DNA from: Micromonospora sp. C31
GTDB lineage: Bacteria > Actinomycetota > Actinomycetes > Mycobacteriales > Micromonosporaceae
NCBI RefSeq assembly: GCF_018070575.1
Contig: NZ_JAGPXN010000006.1
Span: 1-64,000, forward strand
Direction: 5' to 3'
DNA length: 64,000 bases
Shown here: positions 33,390-42,370 of the stretch, one piece after another
Layout: each line of letters opens with the position of its first letter
Position numbering within the stretch: position 1 is the first letter of the stretch
Notes under the pieces: generated by a model
What the model saw: the letters and a program-made list of their open reading frames with translations, nothing else
Told to the model about the DNA's origin: nothing
Database searches by the model: none
Translations under genes and position numbers: made by a program

Positions 33390-33476
33390 CGCTGTCGAGC
33401 TGCCCGCACGGATGGGGCAGGAGAATCCGGGTCCCGTGGCGACCGGGCGGTCCCACGGACGGGGCAGCTCGACAGC
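33390..33476. repeat. Palindromic intergenic repeat, dispersed copy
   Basis: CGCTGTCGAGCTGCCC (from 33390) and its inverted partner GGGCAGCTCGACAGC (33462-33476) frame about 55 bp downstream of the GH36 gene. The first 32 bp (33390-33421) recur on the opposite strand at 63818-63849 with one mismatch, 30 kb away. The function is unknown; the shape is that of a REP/MITE-like element. Confidence 0.7.
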
Positions 33477-33494
33477 GCGTAGGCAGCACCCACC

Positions 33495-33524
33495 GGTGGC
33501 CGGGCCCGTGCGGGCCCGGCCACC
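33495..33524. terminator. Bidirectional terminator, GH36 / mannanase
   Basis: GGTGGCCGGGCCCG and CGGGCCCGGCCACC form a perfect 14-bp inverted repeat between the convergent alpha-galactosidase and mannanase genes. Confidence 0.75.
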
Positions 33525-33540
33525 GCTGGTACACCGGATC

Positions 33541-34914
33541 TCAGCTCGCGGTGCAGGTCACCGCAGGCGTGGCGTTGGTGCCGTTCCAGCTCGCGATGAA
33601 GCCGAAGCTGGTGCTGGTACCGGCGCCCAGCCGGCCGTTCCAGTCGACGTTGCGGGCCGTGACGGTCGACCCGCTGCTGCTCAGGGCGGTGTTCCAGGAC
33701 TGGCTGACGGTCTGACCTCCGGTGAACGTCCACTTCGTCGTCCAGCCGGTGATCGCCGCCGAGCCGGCGGTCACCTTCACCTCGCCCTGGAAGCCGCCCT
33801 GCCACTGGCTGACCACGCTGTACGTCGCGGTGCAGCCGCCCGGCGGCGGCGTGCTCGGCGGCGGCGTGGTGGGCGGCGGCGTGGTGGGCGGCGGCGTGCT
33901 CGGCGGCGGAGTCGTCGGCGGCGGGGTGCTGCCGAAGACCGTCGCCTCCCTGGCCGTGGCCTTGATCCCGTTCGCACCGTTGAAGATGCGCTGACCCCAG
34001 GTGGTCAAGGCGGCCGGGTTGAAGCTGGTGACCATGTCGAGGTACTCGACGCCACCGCCGTTGCCACTCCACGACCAGCCCAGGTAGCCGATGCCGTTGG
34101 CCTGGGCGTAGGAGAGGATGGCGTCCTCGTCGGGGTTGCCGTCGGAGTGGTCGAAGCCGAACTCGCCGACCACGATCGGCAGCTTGGCGGCCCGGAACCG
34201 GCCAAGGTAGTCGCTGATCTCGGCGGCGGTGTCGAAGACGCCGTACATGTGGATGGAGAAGACGGTGTTCTTCTGCGGGTCCGCCGCGAAGACCGACGCG
34301 GCGTTGTCCCGCATGGTGAACGACCAGTCCTGGCCCCAGTTGGGCGCGTCGACCATGATGGTGTGCGTCAGGCCGCCCGCCCGCAGCCGCTTGACCGCGT
34401 CGGCGGTGTCGGTCGCCCAGGTGCCGTAGCCCTGGTTGCCGTACGGCTCGTTGCCGATGTTGACGATGACGTACTTCTCCTGCCCGGCGAGGGCGCCGGA
34501 GATGCTCAGCCAGTAGTCGACCGCCTGGTCCAGGGTGGCTGCCCCGCTCTGCTCGCCGTAGCCGGTGGTGTCGTGCACCTCCAGCACGCAGATCAGCCGG
34601 TTGGCCTTGCACAGCGAGATGACGTTGGCGACGTCGGCGGTGTCGTTCTTCGCCCACCGCTGGCCGCTGGCCAGCACCACGCGCACCGTGTTCGCCCCGA
34701 GCGCCTTGATGTTGGCGAAGGAACTGGTCTGCTGCTGGTACCAGGTGTGCGCGTGGTTCACACCGCGCATGACGAACTCGCTGCCGTTGGCGTCGTAGAG
34801 CTTGCCGTCGGCGACGGAGAAGCCGGTGGCGGCCCGCGCGGGCTGGCCGAACGCCAGCACGGCGACCAGCAACGCGAGCAGGGCCGCACCGGCGGCGGAG
34901 AGTCTCTTCTTCAT
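33541..34914 (-). CDS. manA: Secreted beta-mannanase, GH5 with CBM2
   Basis: The 457-residue protein has a Sec signal (KKRLSAAGAALLALLVAVLA, cleavage after PARA). The GH5 domain (residues 30-330) closely follows actinomycete mannan endo-1,4-beta-mannosidases: EFVMRGVNHAHTWY, ICVLEVHDTTGYGEQSGAAT, acid/base Glu in VNIGNEPYGN, nucleophile Glu in IVVGEFGFDHSDGNPDE and GYLGWSWSGNGGGVEYLDM. A TPPPTTPPPS linker leads to a family 2 carbohydrate-binding module (CTATYSVVSQWQGGFQGEVK, then GWTTKWTFTGGQ and SQSWNT), which anchors it to cellulose or mannan. It converges on the alpha-galactosidase operon, supporting galactomannan use. Confidence 0.92.
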   Translation of the reverse strand: MKKRLSAAGAALLALLVAVLAFGQPARAATGFSVADGKLYDANGSEFVMRGVNHAHTWYQQQTSSFANIKALGANTVRVVLASGQRWAKNDTADVANVISLCKANRLICVLEVHDTTGYGEQSGAATLDQAVDYWLSISGALAGQEKYVIVNIGNEPYGNQGYGTWATDTADAVKRLRAGGLTHTIMVDAPNWGQDWSFTMRDNAASVFAADPQKNTVFSIHMYGVFDTAAEISDYLGRFRAAKLPIVVGEFGFDHSDGNPDEDAILSYAQANGIGYLGWSWSGNGGGVEYLDMVTSFNPAALTTWGQRIFNGANGIKATAREATVFGSTPPPTTPPPSTPPPTTPPPTTPPPSTPPPGGCTATYSVVSQWQGGFQGEVKVTAGSAAITGWTTKWTFTGGQTVSQSWNTALSSSGSTVTARNVDWNGRLGAGTSTSFGFIASWNGTNATPAVTCTAS

Positions 34915-35154
34915 GGCCTTCCTCAGAGGGAGGACCCCCGCTGCCCAGGTGGGGGTGGGACGTCACAGGGGATGGCGGCTGCAGCCCGGCAACCGCCGCC
35001 CGGCTCCCGGCGGCGCAGGGATCAGCGTAGGCGGGGCGGGCCGGTCACGCAATGAACCGGTTAAGCGGCGGTCGGCCGGCACCGGACGCGGGGGTTGACC
35101 GGGGCTGGTCGGGGTATCCGGGGATGATCCCGCCCGGGTCGGAAGGAGACGTCC

Positions 35155-36117
35155 ATGGTCAACGTCGGCTACACCCTGATGTGCGAGCAGGCCGGTCCCA
35201 AGCAGCTGGTCGACTACGCGGTGCGGGCGGAGGCGGCCGGCTTCGACCAGCTCGTCATCTCCGACCACTACTACCCCTGGCTGGACTCCCAGGGCCACTC
35301 CCCGTACGCCTGGTCGGTGCTCGGCGCGGTCGCGCACGCCACCAGCCGCGCGGAGCTGATGTCCTTCGTCACCTGCCCGATCCGCCGCTACCACCCGGCG
35401 GTCGTGGCGCAGAAGGCCAGCACGGTCGGGGTGCTCTCGGACGGCCGGTTCACCCTCGGCCTGGGCGCGGGCGAGAACCTCAACGAGCACGTGGTCGGCG
35501 GCTGGCCGCACGTACAGCAGCGGCACGAGATGTTCGAGGAGGCGCTCCAGATCATCCGGCCGCTGCTCAACGGGGAGACGTTGACCTTCTCGGGCAACCA
35601 CTACGACGTGCCCGACGCCTACGTGTGGGACCGGCCGGCCCGGCCGGTGCCGATGGCCGTCGCCGCCTCCGGCCGCCAGTCGGTCACCCTCGCCGCCGAG
35701 TACGCCGACGGCCTCGTCGCGACCGAGCCGGACCCGCACATCATCGAGATGTACGACGGGGCCGGCGGCGCCGGGCAGCCCCGTTACGGGCAGGTCGCCA
35801 TCTGCTACGGGCCGGACGAGGACGAGTGCCGCAAGATCGTGCACGACCAGTTCCGCTGGTTCGGGATGGGCTGGAAGGTCAACGCCGACCTGCCCGGGCC
35901 CGATTCGTTCGCCGCCGCCACCCAGTTCGTCCGCGAGGAGGACGTCGCCGAGGGGGTCTCCTGCGGGCCGGACGTGGACCGGCACGTCGAGGCGTTCCGG
36001 AAGTTCGTCGACGCCGGCTTCACCCACGTGGCGATCGTGCAGGTGGGCGGCGAGACGCAGCCGATGTTCCTGGACTGGGCGCAGGAGCAGCTCCTGCCGA
36101 GGCTGCGCGGGCTGTGA
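35155..36117 (+). CDS. F420-dependent LLM-class oxidoreductase (TIGR03557-like)
   Basis: The 320-residue luciferase-like flavin-fold enzyme has VGYTLMCEQAGPKQLVDYAV, LVISDHYYPWLDSQGHSPYA and SFVTCPIRRYHPAVVAQKAST. It also has GLGAGENLNEHVVGGWPHVQ and MAVAASGRQSVTLAAEYADG, the F420-binding arrangement of this subfamily. It resembles F420-dependent glucose-6-phosphate dehydrogenase relatives, but the substrate is not known. RBS GGAAGGAG precedes ATG 35155. It overlaps the downstream hydrolase by GTGA. Confidence 0.9.
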   Translation: MVNVGYTLMCEQAGPKQLVDYAVRAEAAGFDQLVISDHYYPWLDSQGHSPYAWSVLGAVAHATSRAELMSFVTCPIRRYHPAVVAQKASTVGVLSDGRFTLGLGAGENLNEHVVGGWPHVQQRHEMFEEALQIIRPLLNGETLTFSGNHYDVPDAYVWDRPARPVPMAVAASGRQSVTLAAEYADGLVATEPDPHIIEMYDGAGGAGQPRYGQVAICYGPDEDECRKIVHDQFRWFGMGWKVNADLPGPDSFAAATQFVREEDVAEGVSCGPDVDRHVEAFRKFVDAGFTHVAIVQVGGETQPMFLDWAQEQLLPRLRGL

Positions 36118-36971
36118 GGACGACACCGACCCGGCAGCCCCGGGCCACCCCGCCCGGCCGGTTCGGCACGGCGGAGCTGCGCGTCGCGCTGGCCGCGCCG
36201 AAGCCCATCGCCGGGCTGACCAGCGAGTGGCGGCTGGTCGACGGGATCCGTACGCACACCCGCCGCGCGGGCGACCCCGGCACCGCCGCCACCCCGGTCG
36301 TGCTGGTGCACGGGCTGGCCGTGTCCCACCGCTACCTGACCCCGCTCGCGCTGGCGCTGGCCGACGCCCATCCCGTGTACGCGCCCGACCTGCCCGGCTT
36401 CGGGCTGACCGCGCGCCCCGGCAGCGCGTACGACGTGCGCGAGCACGCCGCGCACCTGGCCGCCTGGCTGGCCGCGTACCGGATGCCACCCGTCTGCCTG
36501 CTCGGGCACTCCTTCGGCGCGGAGGTCGTGGCGGCGCTGGCCGCCCGGCACCCCGACGCGGTGCGGGCCGTGGTGCTCGCCGGCCCGACCAGCGACCCGG
36601 CCGCCCGGTCCCGGCGGGCGCAGTTCGGACGCTGGCTGGTCGACACCCTGCGGGAGGCGCCGTTGCAGGCGCCGATCCTGCTCCGCGACGTCCTCGACGC
36701 CCGCCCCTGGCGGGTCCACGCGACGCTGTCGCACTCGGTGCGCAACGGGATCGAGGCCGACCTGGTCCGCATCGCCGCGCCCACGCTGGTGGTCACCGGC
36801 GCCCGGGACCCGGTCGTGCCGCCGTCCTGGCGTACGCAGGTCGGCCGGCTGGTGCCGCACGCCCGTACGGTCACCGTGCCGGGCACCGCGCACAACGTCG
36901 CCACCACCGCCCCGGCGCAGATCGCCGACGCGATCCGCGCCCTCCTCGCCCCCTCGCTGACGAACAGGTGA
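36114..36971 (+). CDS. Alpha/beta hydrolase
   Basis: The 285-residue protein has the alpha/beta hydrolase core: oxyanion loop VVLVHGLAVSHRYLTPLA, nucleophile elbow LLGHSFGAEVVAAL (Ser in GHSFG), an acidic residue in VTGARDPVVPP and the final His in PGTAHNVATT. Start GTG 36114 overlaps the oxidoreductase stop, so both are made together and may act on one metabolite. The substrate is unknown. Confidence 0.9.
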   Translation: MRTTPTRQPRATPPGRFGTAELRVALAAPKPIAGLTSEWRLVDGIRTHTRRAGDPGTAATPVVLVHGLAVSHRYLTPLALALADAHPVYAPDLPGFGLTARPGSAYDVREHAAHLAAWLAAYRMPPVCLLGHSFGAEVVAALAARHPDAVRAVVLAGPTSDPAARSRRAQFGRWLVDTLREAPLQAPILLRDVLDARPWRVHATLSHSVRNGIEADLVRIAAPTLVVTGARDPVVPPSWRTQVGRLVPHARTVTVPGTAHNVATTAPAQIADAIRALLAPSLTNR

Positions 36972-36975
36972 TCAC

Positions 36976-37095
36976 ATGCGTATCGGCAACACGGAGATCC
37001 GGCCGGCCGGCGGCGGCCTCGGCTGCCTGCTGATGATCCTCTTCTCCATCGTCGCGTCGATCGTCCTGACCGTCCTGCTCAACCTGCTCCTCTAG
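36976..37095 (+). CDS. Small membrane protein (39 residues)
   Basis: MRIGNTEIRPAGGGLGCLLM is followed by a single hydrophobic span (ILFSIVASIVLTVLLNLLL) ending at TAG 37093-37095. It starts 4 bp after the hydrolase stop. Tight spacing and regular codon use support a real small protein. Its role is unknown, perhaps membrane association of the preceding enzymes. Confidence 0.55.
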   Translation: MRIGNTEIRPAGGGLGCLLMILFSIVASIVLTVLLNLLL

Positions 37096-37161
37096 ACGCC
37101 ACTCCCGGCTGCGGTCCCGGTGCTGCGGATCGGGCCCGCGCATCCGGGGTCGGCCGGCTGG

Positions 37162-37995
37162 TCAGGCCGGGTCCAGGTCGAGGTCCGCGACGACCGGGTA
37201 GTGGTCGGAGGCGTACTCGGTCTCGCCGCCGCGCAGCACCCGGCAGTCCCGCACCCGGTCGGCGAGCGCGGCCGTGCCGAACAGGTAGTCCAGCCGCATC
37301 CCCGAGAACTCGGCCCCGCCGCCGTGCCGGGTGGGCGCGGTCAACCCGGCGTCGGGCGGCCCGGTCGCCGCGCCGTCCCGTTGCCGGCCGGCCGCCGCCG
37401 CGTACAGGTCGACCAGGCCGGCGGCGAGCAGCCGGGCCACCGCGCGGGTCTCCACCGTCCGCCCGTCCCGGCGCAGGTGACGTCGGCGGTACGCGGCCGG
37501 GAGCCGGGCGACGCGGTCGGTGTGCTCGGCCACCGGGTCGAGGGTGTTGAGGTCACCGGCCAGCAACGCCAGCTCCCCCGGGGCGCGGCGCAGCGCGGCG
37601 GCGGCCCAGCCCGCCTCGACGCGCCGCCGCAACCCCGAGTACGGGTCGAGGTGCACGCTCAGCACCGTCAGCGCGCCGGCGGTCGTCGCCACGGTGACCC
37701 GCTGCGCGGCGTGGTGGAACGGCCGGCGCACCCGGGTCGCGGCGATCGCCCGCAGCGGCGGGCGCAGCAGCACCGCCACCGGCTGACCGAAGCAGGACCG
37801 GGCCAGGTGAGGCCGCATCCCCACCCGGTCCGCGAAGTCGTCGAGCACGCCGCCCGCGTCGAAGTCCCGCAGCTCCTGCAGGGCGAGCACGTCCGGCCGT
37901 TCGGCGGCGACGACCCGGACCAGCCGGTCCCGCCGGTCTGCGCCGCCCCGGTCGCGTCCACCCGTGCGGATGTTCCAGGTCATCGCCCGCAGCAT
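37162..37995 (-). CDS. Endonuclease/exonuclease/phosphatase-family protein
   Basis: The 277-residue protein has the EEP fold motifs: AMTWNIRTGG, DVLALQELRDFD (metal Glu), LTVLSVHLDPYSG, LLAGDLNTLDP (catalytic Asp and Asn) and EYASDHYPVVADL (final Asp-His). The family hydrolyses nucleic acids or phospholipid and inositol phosphates. The start ATG 37995 is 8 bp after the stop of the PAP2 gene on the same strand, so it is co-transcribed with membrane-lipid genes and a lipid-phosphate role is possible. Confidence 0.85.
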   Translation of the reverse strand: MLRAMTWNIRTGGRDRGGADRRDRLVRVVAAERPDVLALQELRDFDAGGVLDDFADRVGMRPHLARSCFGQPVAVLLRPPLRAIAATRVRRPFHHAAQRVTVATTAGALTVLSVHLDPYSGLRRRVEAGWAAAALRRAPGELALLAGDLNTLDPVAEHTDRVARLPAAYRRRHLRRDGRTVETRAVARLLAAGLVDLYAAAAGRQRDGAATGPPDAGLTAPTRHGGGAEFSGMRLDYLFGTAALADRVRDCRVLRGGETEYASDHYPVVADLDLDPA

Positions 37996-38003
37996 GGGCC
38001 GGG

Positions 38004-39527
38004 TCAGTCCGCCCGGCCGGCCTTGGCCAGCTCGTCGTCGAGGGTGTGCACGTCCTCGGACTCGATGCTCGGCCGGTTGCCCTCGCGCAGGTCCTCGTTG
38101 GGGCGGACCACCCAGTAGAGCAGCCCGATCCAGAGGGTGGTGAGGATGATCGCGCCCATGAAGTCGGTGGGGTGGTGCATCCCCCGGTACATCCGGCTGA
38201 TCGCCACGCCGAGGGGCATCACGACCGCCAGCGCCACGAAGACCCACCGCCACCACCGGTCGGTACGCGGAAAGACGATCACCGCGATCGCCACCCAGAC
38301 GCAGAGCGTGGCGGCGATGTGGCCGGACGGGAAGGAGGAGGTCGGCATCGGCCCGTCGAGGTTGCCGACCGGCGGTCGCGGCCGGTCGACCGCGGCGGCG
38401 GAGGCGAGGAAGAGGCTCAGCTCGCCGAACATGGTCAGGGCCACGAACAGCACCGGTCGCCAGCGCCGCCACACCGCGAGCACGAGCGGGCAGAAGACCA
38501 GCGAGATGAGCAGGATGGCGTGGGTGTCGCCGACCTTGCTCCACCAGTAGCTGAAGTCGTCCCGGCCGGGGGTGCGGTGATCGGCGAACCACTGCGGCAC
38601 GTCGGTGTCCAGGGTGGCGAAGAAGGTGCCGTCGGCGTAGTAGCTGACGAACATGCCGAAGCCGTAGAGCGCGCCCATCACCAGCACCCAGCCGACGACC
38701 AGCTCGAACACGGCGGCCCGGGGGTGCGGCAGCAGGTGCGCCTCGTCGGGAGCGGGGGCCACGTCGTGCGCGGCCTCCGGCTCCAGCCCGTCGCTCAACG
38801 CCGGGACCGGCCGGCCGCGCTCCAGCCGCCACAGCCGGAAGGCGTACGCGGTGACGCCGAGCCAGGCGGCGCCGAGCAGCCAGGCCCCGAGCACGTCCGA
38901 GACGAAGTGCACGCCCAGCGCGATCCGGGTCAGGCCGATGAGGAACACCACGAGGGCGACCAGCGCGATGGCGGGCTTGCGCCAGCGGCGCGACATCGCC
39001 GGCAGGAAGACCAGCAGCAGCGCCCCGTACGCGACCATCGAGCCGAGCGCGTGCCCGCTGGGGAAGCTGTCCCCGGCGTACGCGCCGATGGGCACCTCCA
39101 CCTCGGGGCGCAGCCGACCCACCAGCGTCTTGAGCGCCGGGTCGAGGACGAGGGCGCCGACGCCGGTGACGATCAGGAACACCGCGAGCCGGCCCTGCCT
39201 GCGGATCAGCAGGCCCACCACGGCGACCGACACCAGCCAGATGATGACCGCCCGTCCGCCGAGGTCGGTGAGCGCGTTGAGCACGGTCACCAGCGGCCCG
39301 TGCGGGGCGACCAGGTCGTTGAGCCAGGCAGCCACGCCGTGGTCGACGTCGTAGAGCGGGGACCACCGGGTCCGGACCAGCACGAGGAGCACCCCGAAGG
39401 CGACCCCGGCGCCGAGCACGATCGCCAGGCCGGCGATGGTCCGCTCGGTGAAGTGACCCAAGGGTCGTCGCAACGCCTCTTTCACCGCGTCCACGGCAGC
39501 CTCCCTCTCGCCTCTGGCGTGCCGCAT
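38004..39527 (-). CDS. Tandem PAP2-type phosphatase membrane protein
   Basis: The 507-residue integral membrane protein contains two complete PAP2 phosphatase domains. The first has KTLVGRLRPE, SFPSGHALGS and RIALGVHFVSDVLGA. The second has VDRPRPPVGN, SFPSGHIAATL and SRMYRGMHHPTDFMGA. Each carries KxxxxxxRP-like, PSGH and RxxxxxHxxxD motifs, with the Lys position of the second replaced by Val. Membrane spans surround each domain and an acidic linker joins them. It probably dephosphorylates lipid phosphates such as phosphatidate or undecaprenyl diphosphate. Confidence 0.9.
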   Translation of the reverse strand: MRHARGEREAAVDAVKEALRRPLGHFTERTIAGLAIVLGAGVAFGVLLVLVRTRWSPLYDVDHGVAAWLNDLVAPHGPLVTVLNALTDLGGRAVIIWLVSVAVVGLLIRRQGRLAVFLIVTGVGALVLDPALKTLVGRLRPEVEVPIGAYAGDSFPSGHALGSMVAYGALLLVFLPAMSRRWRKPAIALVALVVFLIGLTRIALGVHFVSDVLGAWLLGAAWLGVTAYAFRLWRLERGRPVPALSDGLEPEAAHDVAPAPDEAHLLPHPRAAVFELVVGWVLVMGALYGFGMFVSYYADGTFFATLDTDVPQWFADHRTPGRDDFSYWWSKVGDTHAILLISLVFCPLVLAVWRRWRPVLFVALTMFGELSLFLASAAAVDRPRPPVGNLDGPMPTSSFPSGHIAATLCVWVAIAVIVFPRTDRWWRWVFVALAVVMPLGVAISRMYRGMHHPTDFMGAIILTTLWIGLLYWVVRPNEDLREGNRPSIESEDVHTLDDELAKAGRAD

Positions 39528-39573
39528 TACCCGATCGGCGCTCCGCGTACACCGAGGGACGTCCGAAGCGGAC

Positions 39574-40575
39574 CTACAGCGAACTCATCTCGCCCGTGTC
39601 GTGGGTCTCCTCGCGTTGGGCCTCGGGCTCCCAGAGGTCGGGCTGGGCGGGCTCCCGCACCCCGATGCGCAGCGCCTCCAGCTGGGCGGCGAAGGACAGC
39701 CCGCCGAAGAGCGCCATGCCGGTCAGGTTGGCCCAGAGCAGCAGCGCCATCATCCCGGTCAGCGCCCCGTACGTCTGGCCGAAGCCGCCGCTGAACCGCA
39801 CGTACGCGGCGAGCAGCAGGCTGGCCGACCACCACAGCGCGGTGGCGATCGCGGCGCCGAAGAAGAGCCAGGACAGGCCGGGCTGGTTGCGGCGGGGGGC
39901 GTGCCGGAAGATCACGGCGACGGCGAGGACGGTCAGGCCCAGGCTGAGCGGCCAACGCACCACGTCCCAGAGGCCGTTGGCCAGCTCGCCCCAGGCGTAG
40001 TGCCGCTGCACGGAGTCGCCCATCGGGCCGCCGCCGACGAGGATCAGGAACCCGGTCAGCGCCGGCACGCCGGCGGCGAGGGCGAGGATGGTGGCGCGGA
40101 CGTACTTCCAGAGCGCGGGCCGGTCCCGTTCCACGCCGTAGATGCGGTTGGCGCCGCGCTCGATCTGGGCCATGGTGCTGGTCAGCGCGACCAGGCCGGT
40201 GAACAGGCCCAGGCCGAGCGCCAACTCCCCGGCGCGTTCGGTGCGGTCCCCCTCGCCGAGCAGCTCGGCCACCATCGGCTCGCTCGCCCCGGGGGTGAGG
40301 GCGAGCACCGTGTCGGCGACCACCTGGCCGCCCTCCTCCACACCGAGTTCGCTGATCAGGCCGGTCAGCGCGATCAGGAACGGCACCACGGCGAGGCAGA
40401 GTTGCAGCGCGAAGGCGCGCGAGTGGCTGAACCCGTCGCCGTAGCGGAACCGGATGAACGCGTCCCGCAGCAGGTGCCAGCCGCCCTGCCGGCGCAGGGT
40501 GTGCCAGGCGTCGTCGGCGTTGAGTTCCTCGTCGGACATCAGCCGCGTCTCCGGCACGATCCGGGTGCTACTCAC
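39574..40575 (-). CDS. YihY/BrkB-family inner membrane protein
   Basis: The 333-residue protein has the YihY/virulence factor BrkB pattern: DGFSHSRAFALQLCLAVVPF, ERGANRIYGVERDRP, KYVRATILALAAGVPALTGF and FGQTYGALTGMMALLLWANL. It has five to six membrane spans. Start GTG 40575 overlaps the 3' end of the kinase gene by 8 bp and has GAGGAA upstream; ATG 40539 is the alternative. The family, once called ribonuclease BN, has no settled function, possibly in export or lipid handling. Confidence 0.85.
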   Translation of the reverse strand: MSSTRIVPETRLMSDEELNADDAWHTLRRQGGWHLLRDAFIRFRYGDGFSHSRAFALQLCLAVVPFLIALTGLISELGVEEGGQVVADTVLALTPGASEPMVAELLGEGDRTERAGELALGLGLFTGLVALTSTMAQIERGANRIYGVERDRPALWKYVRATILALAAGVPALTGFLILVGGGPMGDSVQRHYAWGELANGLWDVVRWPLSLGLTVLAVAVIFRHAPRRNQPGLSWLFFGAAIATALWWSASLLLAAYVRFSGGFGQTYGALTGMMALLLWANLTGMALFGGLSFAAQLEALRIGVREPAQPDLWEPEAQREETHDTGEMSSL

Positions 40576-41572
40576 GGCGGGTTTCCTCGATGAGCTGCTC
40601 ACCACGCTCGGCGGCCGCCTGCGCGTCCTCGGCCAGGTCGGGATCCTGCTCCGGCTGCGGCACGCAGAGCCACAGCGCCCGCCGCCGGATCTCGGCCCTG
40701 AGCGTGCGGCCAGGCTCGATGAGATCGCCGTCGAGCTGCCGGGGCTGGGCCCGGTTGCTGGTGATCTCCACCCGTCGGGCGCGGAAGACCTCCATCCGGG
40801 GCACACTGTCCTGCCGGCGCACGACCGCCCAGCCGAGCGCGAGCCAGTGCCGCAGCGTACGCGGGGTGAGCACCGCGACGTCGAGGTAGCCGTCGTCCGG
40901 TTCGGCGTCGGTGAGCAGACGTACGCCGCCCTGCAGGCGACCCACGTTGGCGACGAGGACCGAGCGGGCCCGGCGGCGCAGCGGCTGCTGGTCGTCGATG
41001 CGGATGGAGACCCGCATCGGCCGGTCGCGCAGGTGCCGCGCGGCCCCCACGACGTACGCCGGCCAGCCGATCCGCTTCTTGGTGGTCTCCGAGGTGTCGG
41101 CGAGCATCTGGGCGTCGAAGCCCATGCCGGCCATCACCGCGAAGTAGTGGTCCTCGACCGCGCCGACGTCGAGCAGCCGGCGGCCCCGTTCGACGGCGAC
41201 CTCCAGCCCGGCGGCCAGCTCACCCGACAGCCCCAGGTTGGCCGCGAGCAGGTTGCCGGTGCCCTGGGGCAGCACGGCGAGCGCCACGTCGGTGCCGACC
41301 AGGCCGCTGACGCAGGCCATCACGGTGCCGTCGCCGCCGCAGGCGAAGACCACGTCGACGCCGGCCTCGACCGCCTCCTGCGTCTGGCCCCGGCCCGGGT
41401 CCTCGACCGTGGTCTCGAACCACAGCGGCTCGGGCCAGCCGGCCGCGGCGAGGGCGTCGTGGACCGTACGACGCAGCTCGTCGAGGTCGGCCACCTTCAC
41501 CGGGTTGACCACCACGGCCGAGCGCAGACCGCCGTCGCGCGCCGCGCGTCCCTTGTCCTGTCGAGCATCCAC
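40568..41572 (-). CDS. Diacylglycerol/sphingosine kinase-family lipid kinase
   Basis: The 334-residue protein has the DAGK catalytic domain: AVVVNPVKVADLDELRRTVH, VFACGGDGTVMACVSGL (nucleotide-binding GGDGT), LAVLPQGTGNLLAANLGL and a C-terminal AEPDDGYLDVAVLTP. It starts at GTG 41572 and overlaps the YihY gene, so both are coupled. It should phosphorylate diacylglycerol or a related lipid. A phosphatase (tandem PAP2) lies in the same direction downstream, giving opposing activities in one cluster. Confidence 0.88.
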   Translation of the reverse strand: MDARQDKGRAARDGGLRSAVVVNPVKVADLDELRRTVHDALAAAGWPEPLWFETTVEDPGRGQTQEAVEAGVDVVFACGGDGTVMACVSGLVGTDVALAVLPQGTGNLLAANLGLSGELAAGLEVAVERGRRLLDVGAVEDHYFAVMAGMGFDAQMLADTSETTKKRIGWPAYVVGAARHLRDRPMRVSIRIDDQQPLRRRARSVLVANVGRLQGGVRLLTDAEPDDGYLDVAVLTPRTLRHWLALGWAVVRRQDSVPRMEVFRARRVEITSNRAQPRQLDGDLIEPGRTLRAEIRRRALWLCVPQPEQDPDLAEDAQAAAERGEQLIEETRRE

Positions 41573-41824
41573 GGCGCCAGTGTGCAGCAGATCCGGCACG
41601 GCAGCGACCCGGCGGCGCGGTGACGTTACGCGCAGCGCAGACACGTCTGCCCGCCCCGTCCCTGCCGCCTCGTCCGCCACCCGCGCCCCCACCCGCCCAC
41701 GCGTCCCGCCGGCTACCCGTCGACCATGAGGTCGGGGCTTCTCCGGGCAGCCGATCTGACTGATTTCGAGCGACATCGGGACGGGCCGTGGCGGCGACCA
41801 AAGATCCACCTCTATGGTGGGCCG

Positions 41825-42259
41825 ATGGCGTCCGTCAGACAGGTCCAGGTCACCTTCGACTGCACGGAACCCGAGCGCGTGGCTCGTTTCTGGTGCGAGG
41901 TGTTGGGATATGTCGTACCGCCGCCGCCGGACGGATTCGCCACCTGGGACGACTTCGATCGCTCGCTGCCGCCTGAGCGACGGGGTTCGGCGTTCGCCTG
42001 CATCGATCCCACAGGTGGGGGTCCGCGACTGTTCTTCCAGCGCGTACCCGAAGGCAAGGTCGTCAAGAATCGGCTGCACCTCGACGTACGGGTCGGCACC
42101 GGGCTGGTGGGTGAAGAGCGCCTGGCCGCGCTTGAGGCCGAAGGCGCACGACTGGTCGCGCTCGGCGCGGTACGCGTGCGACTGCTGATTGCCGACGACC
42201 ACAACGAGTCGTGCATGGTGATGCGGGACGTCGAGGGCAACGAGTTCTGTCTCGACTGA
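41825..42259 (+). CDS. VOC-family protein
   Basis: The 144-residue protein, MASVRQVQVTFDCTEPERVA then RFWCEVLGYVVPPPPDGFAT, belongs to the actinobacterial glyoxalase-like group. It has FQRVPEGKVVKNRLHLDVRV and ends VMRDVEGNEFCLD, placing the usual metal or substrate positions. Start ATG 41825 by family alignment. It stands alone, divergent from the lipid kinase and 111 bp before the chosen start of the phosphatase gene. Confidence 0.88.
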   Translation: MASVRQVQVTFDCTEPERVARFWCEVLGYVVPPPPDGFATWDDFDRSLPPERRGSAFACIDPTGGGPRLFFQRVPEGKVVKNRLHLDVRVGTGLVGEERLAALEAEGARLVALGAVRVRLLIADDHNESCMVMRDVEGNEFCLD

Positions 42260-42370
42260 GTGGCCGCGAACGTGGATGCCTTCGGCAGGTCGACCCGGAT
42301 CACCTTCCGCCGAGGACGCAGTACGATCCGCCGGTGCCCCTGCTCCGCCGGCCGCCGCGCCGAGGTCACC

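Noticed and set aside
30974..34966. A 1330-codon open frame on the minus strand
   Set aside because: It is antisense to the permease, GH36 and mannanase genes. Those have full-length family matches and active-site motifs, so the long frame is a by-product of high GC.
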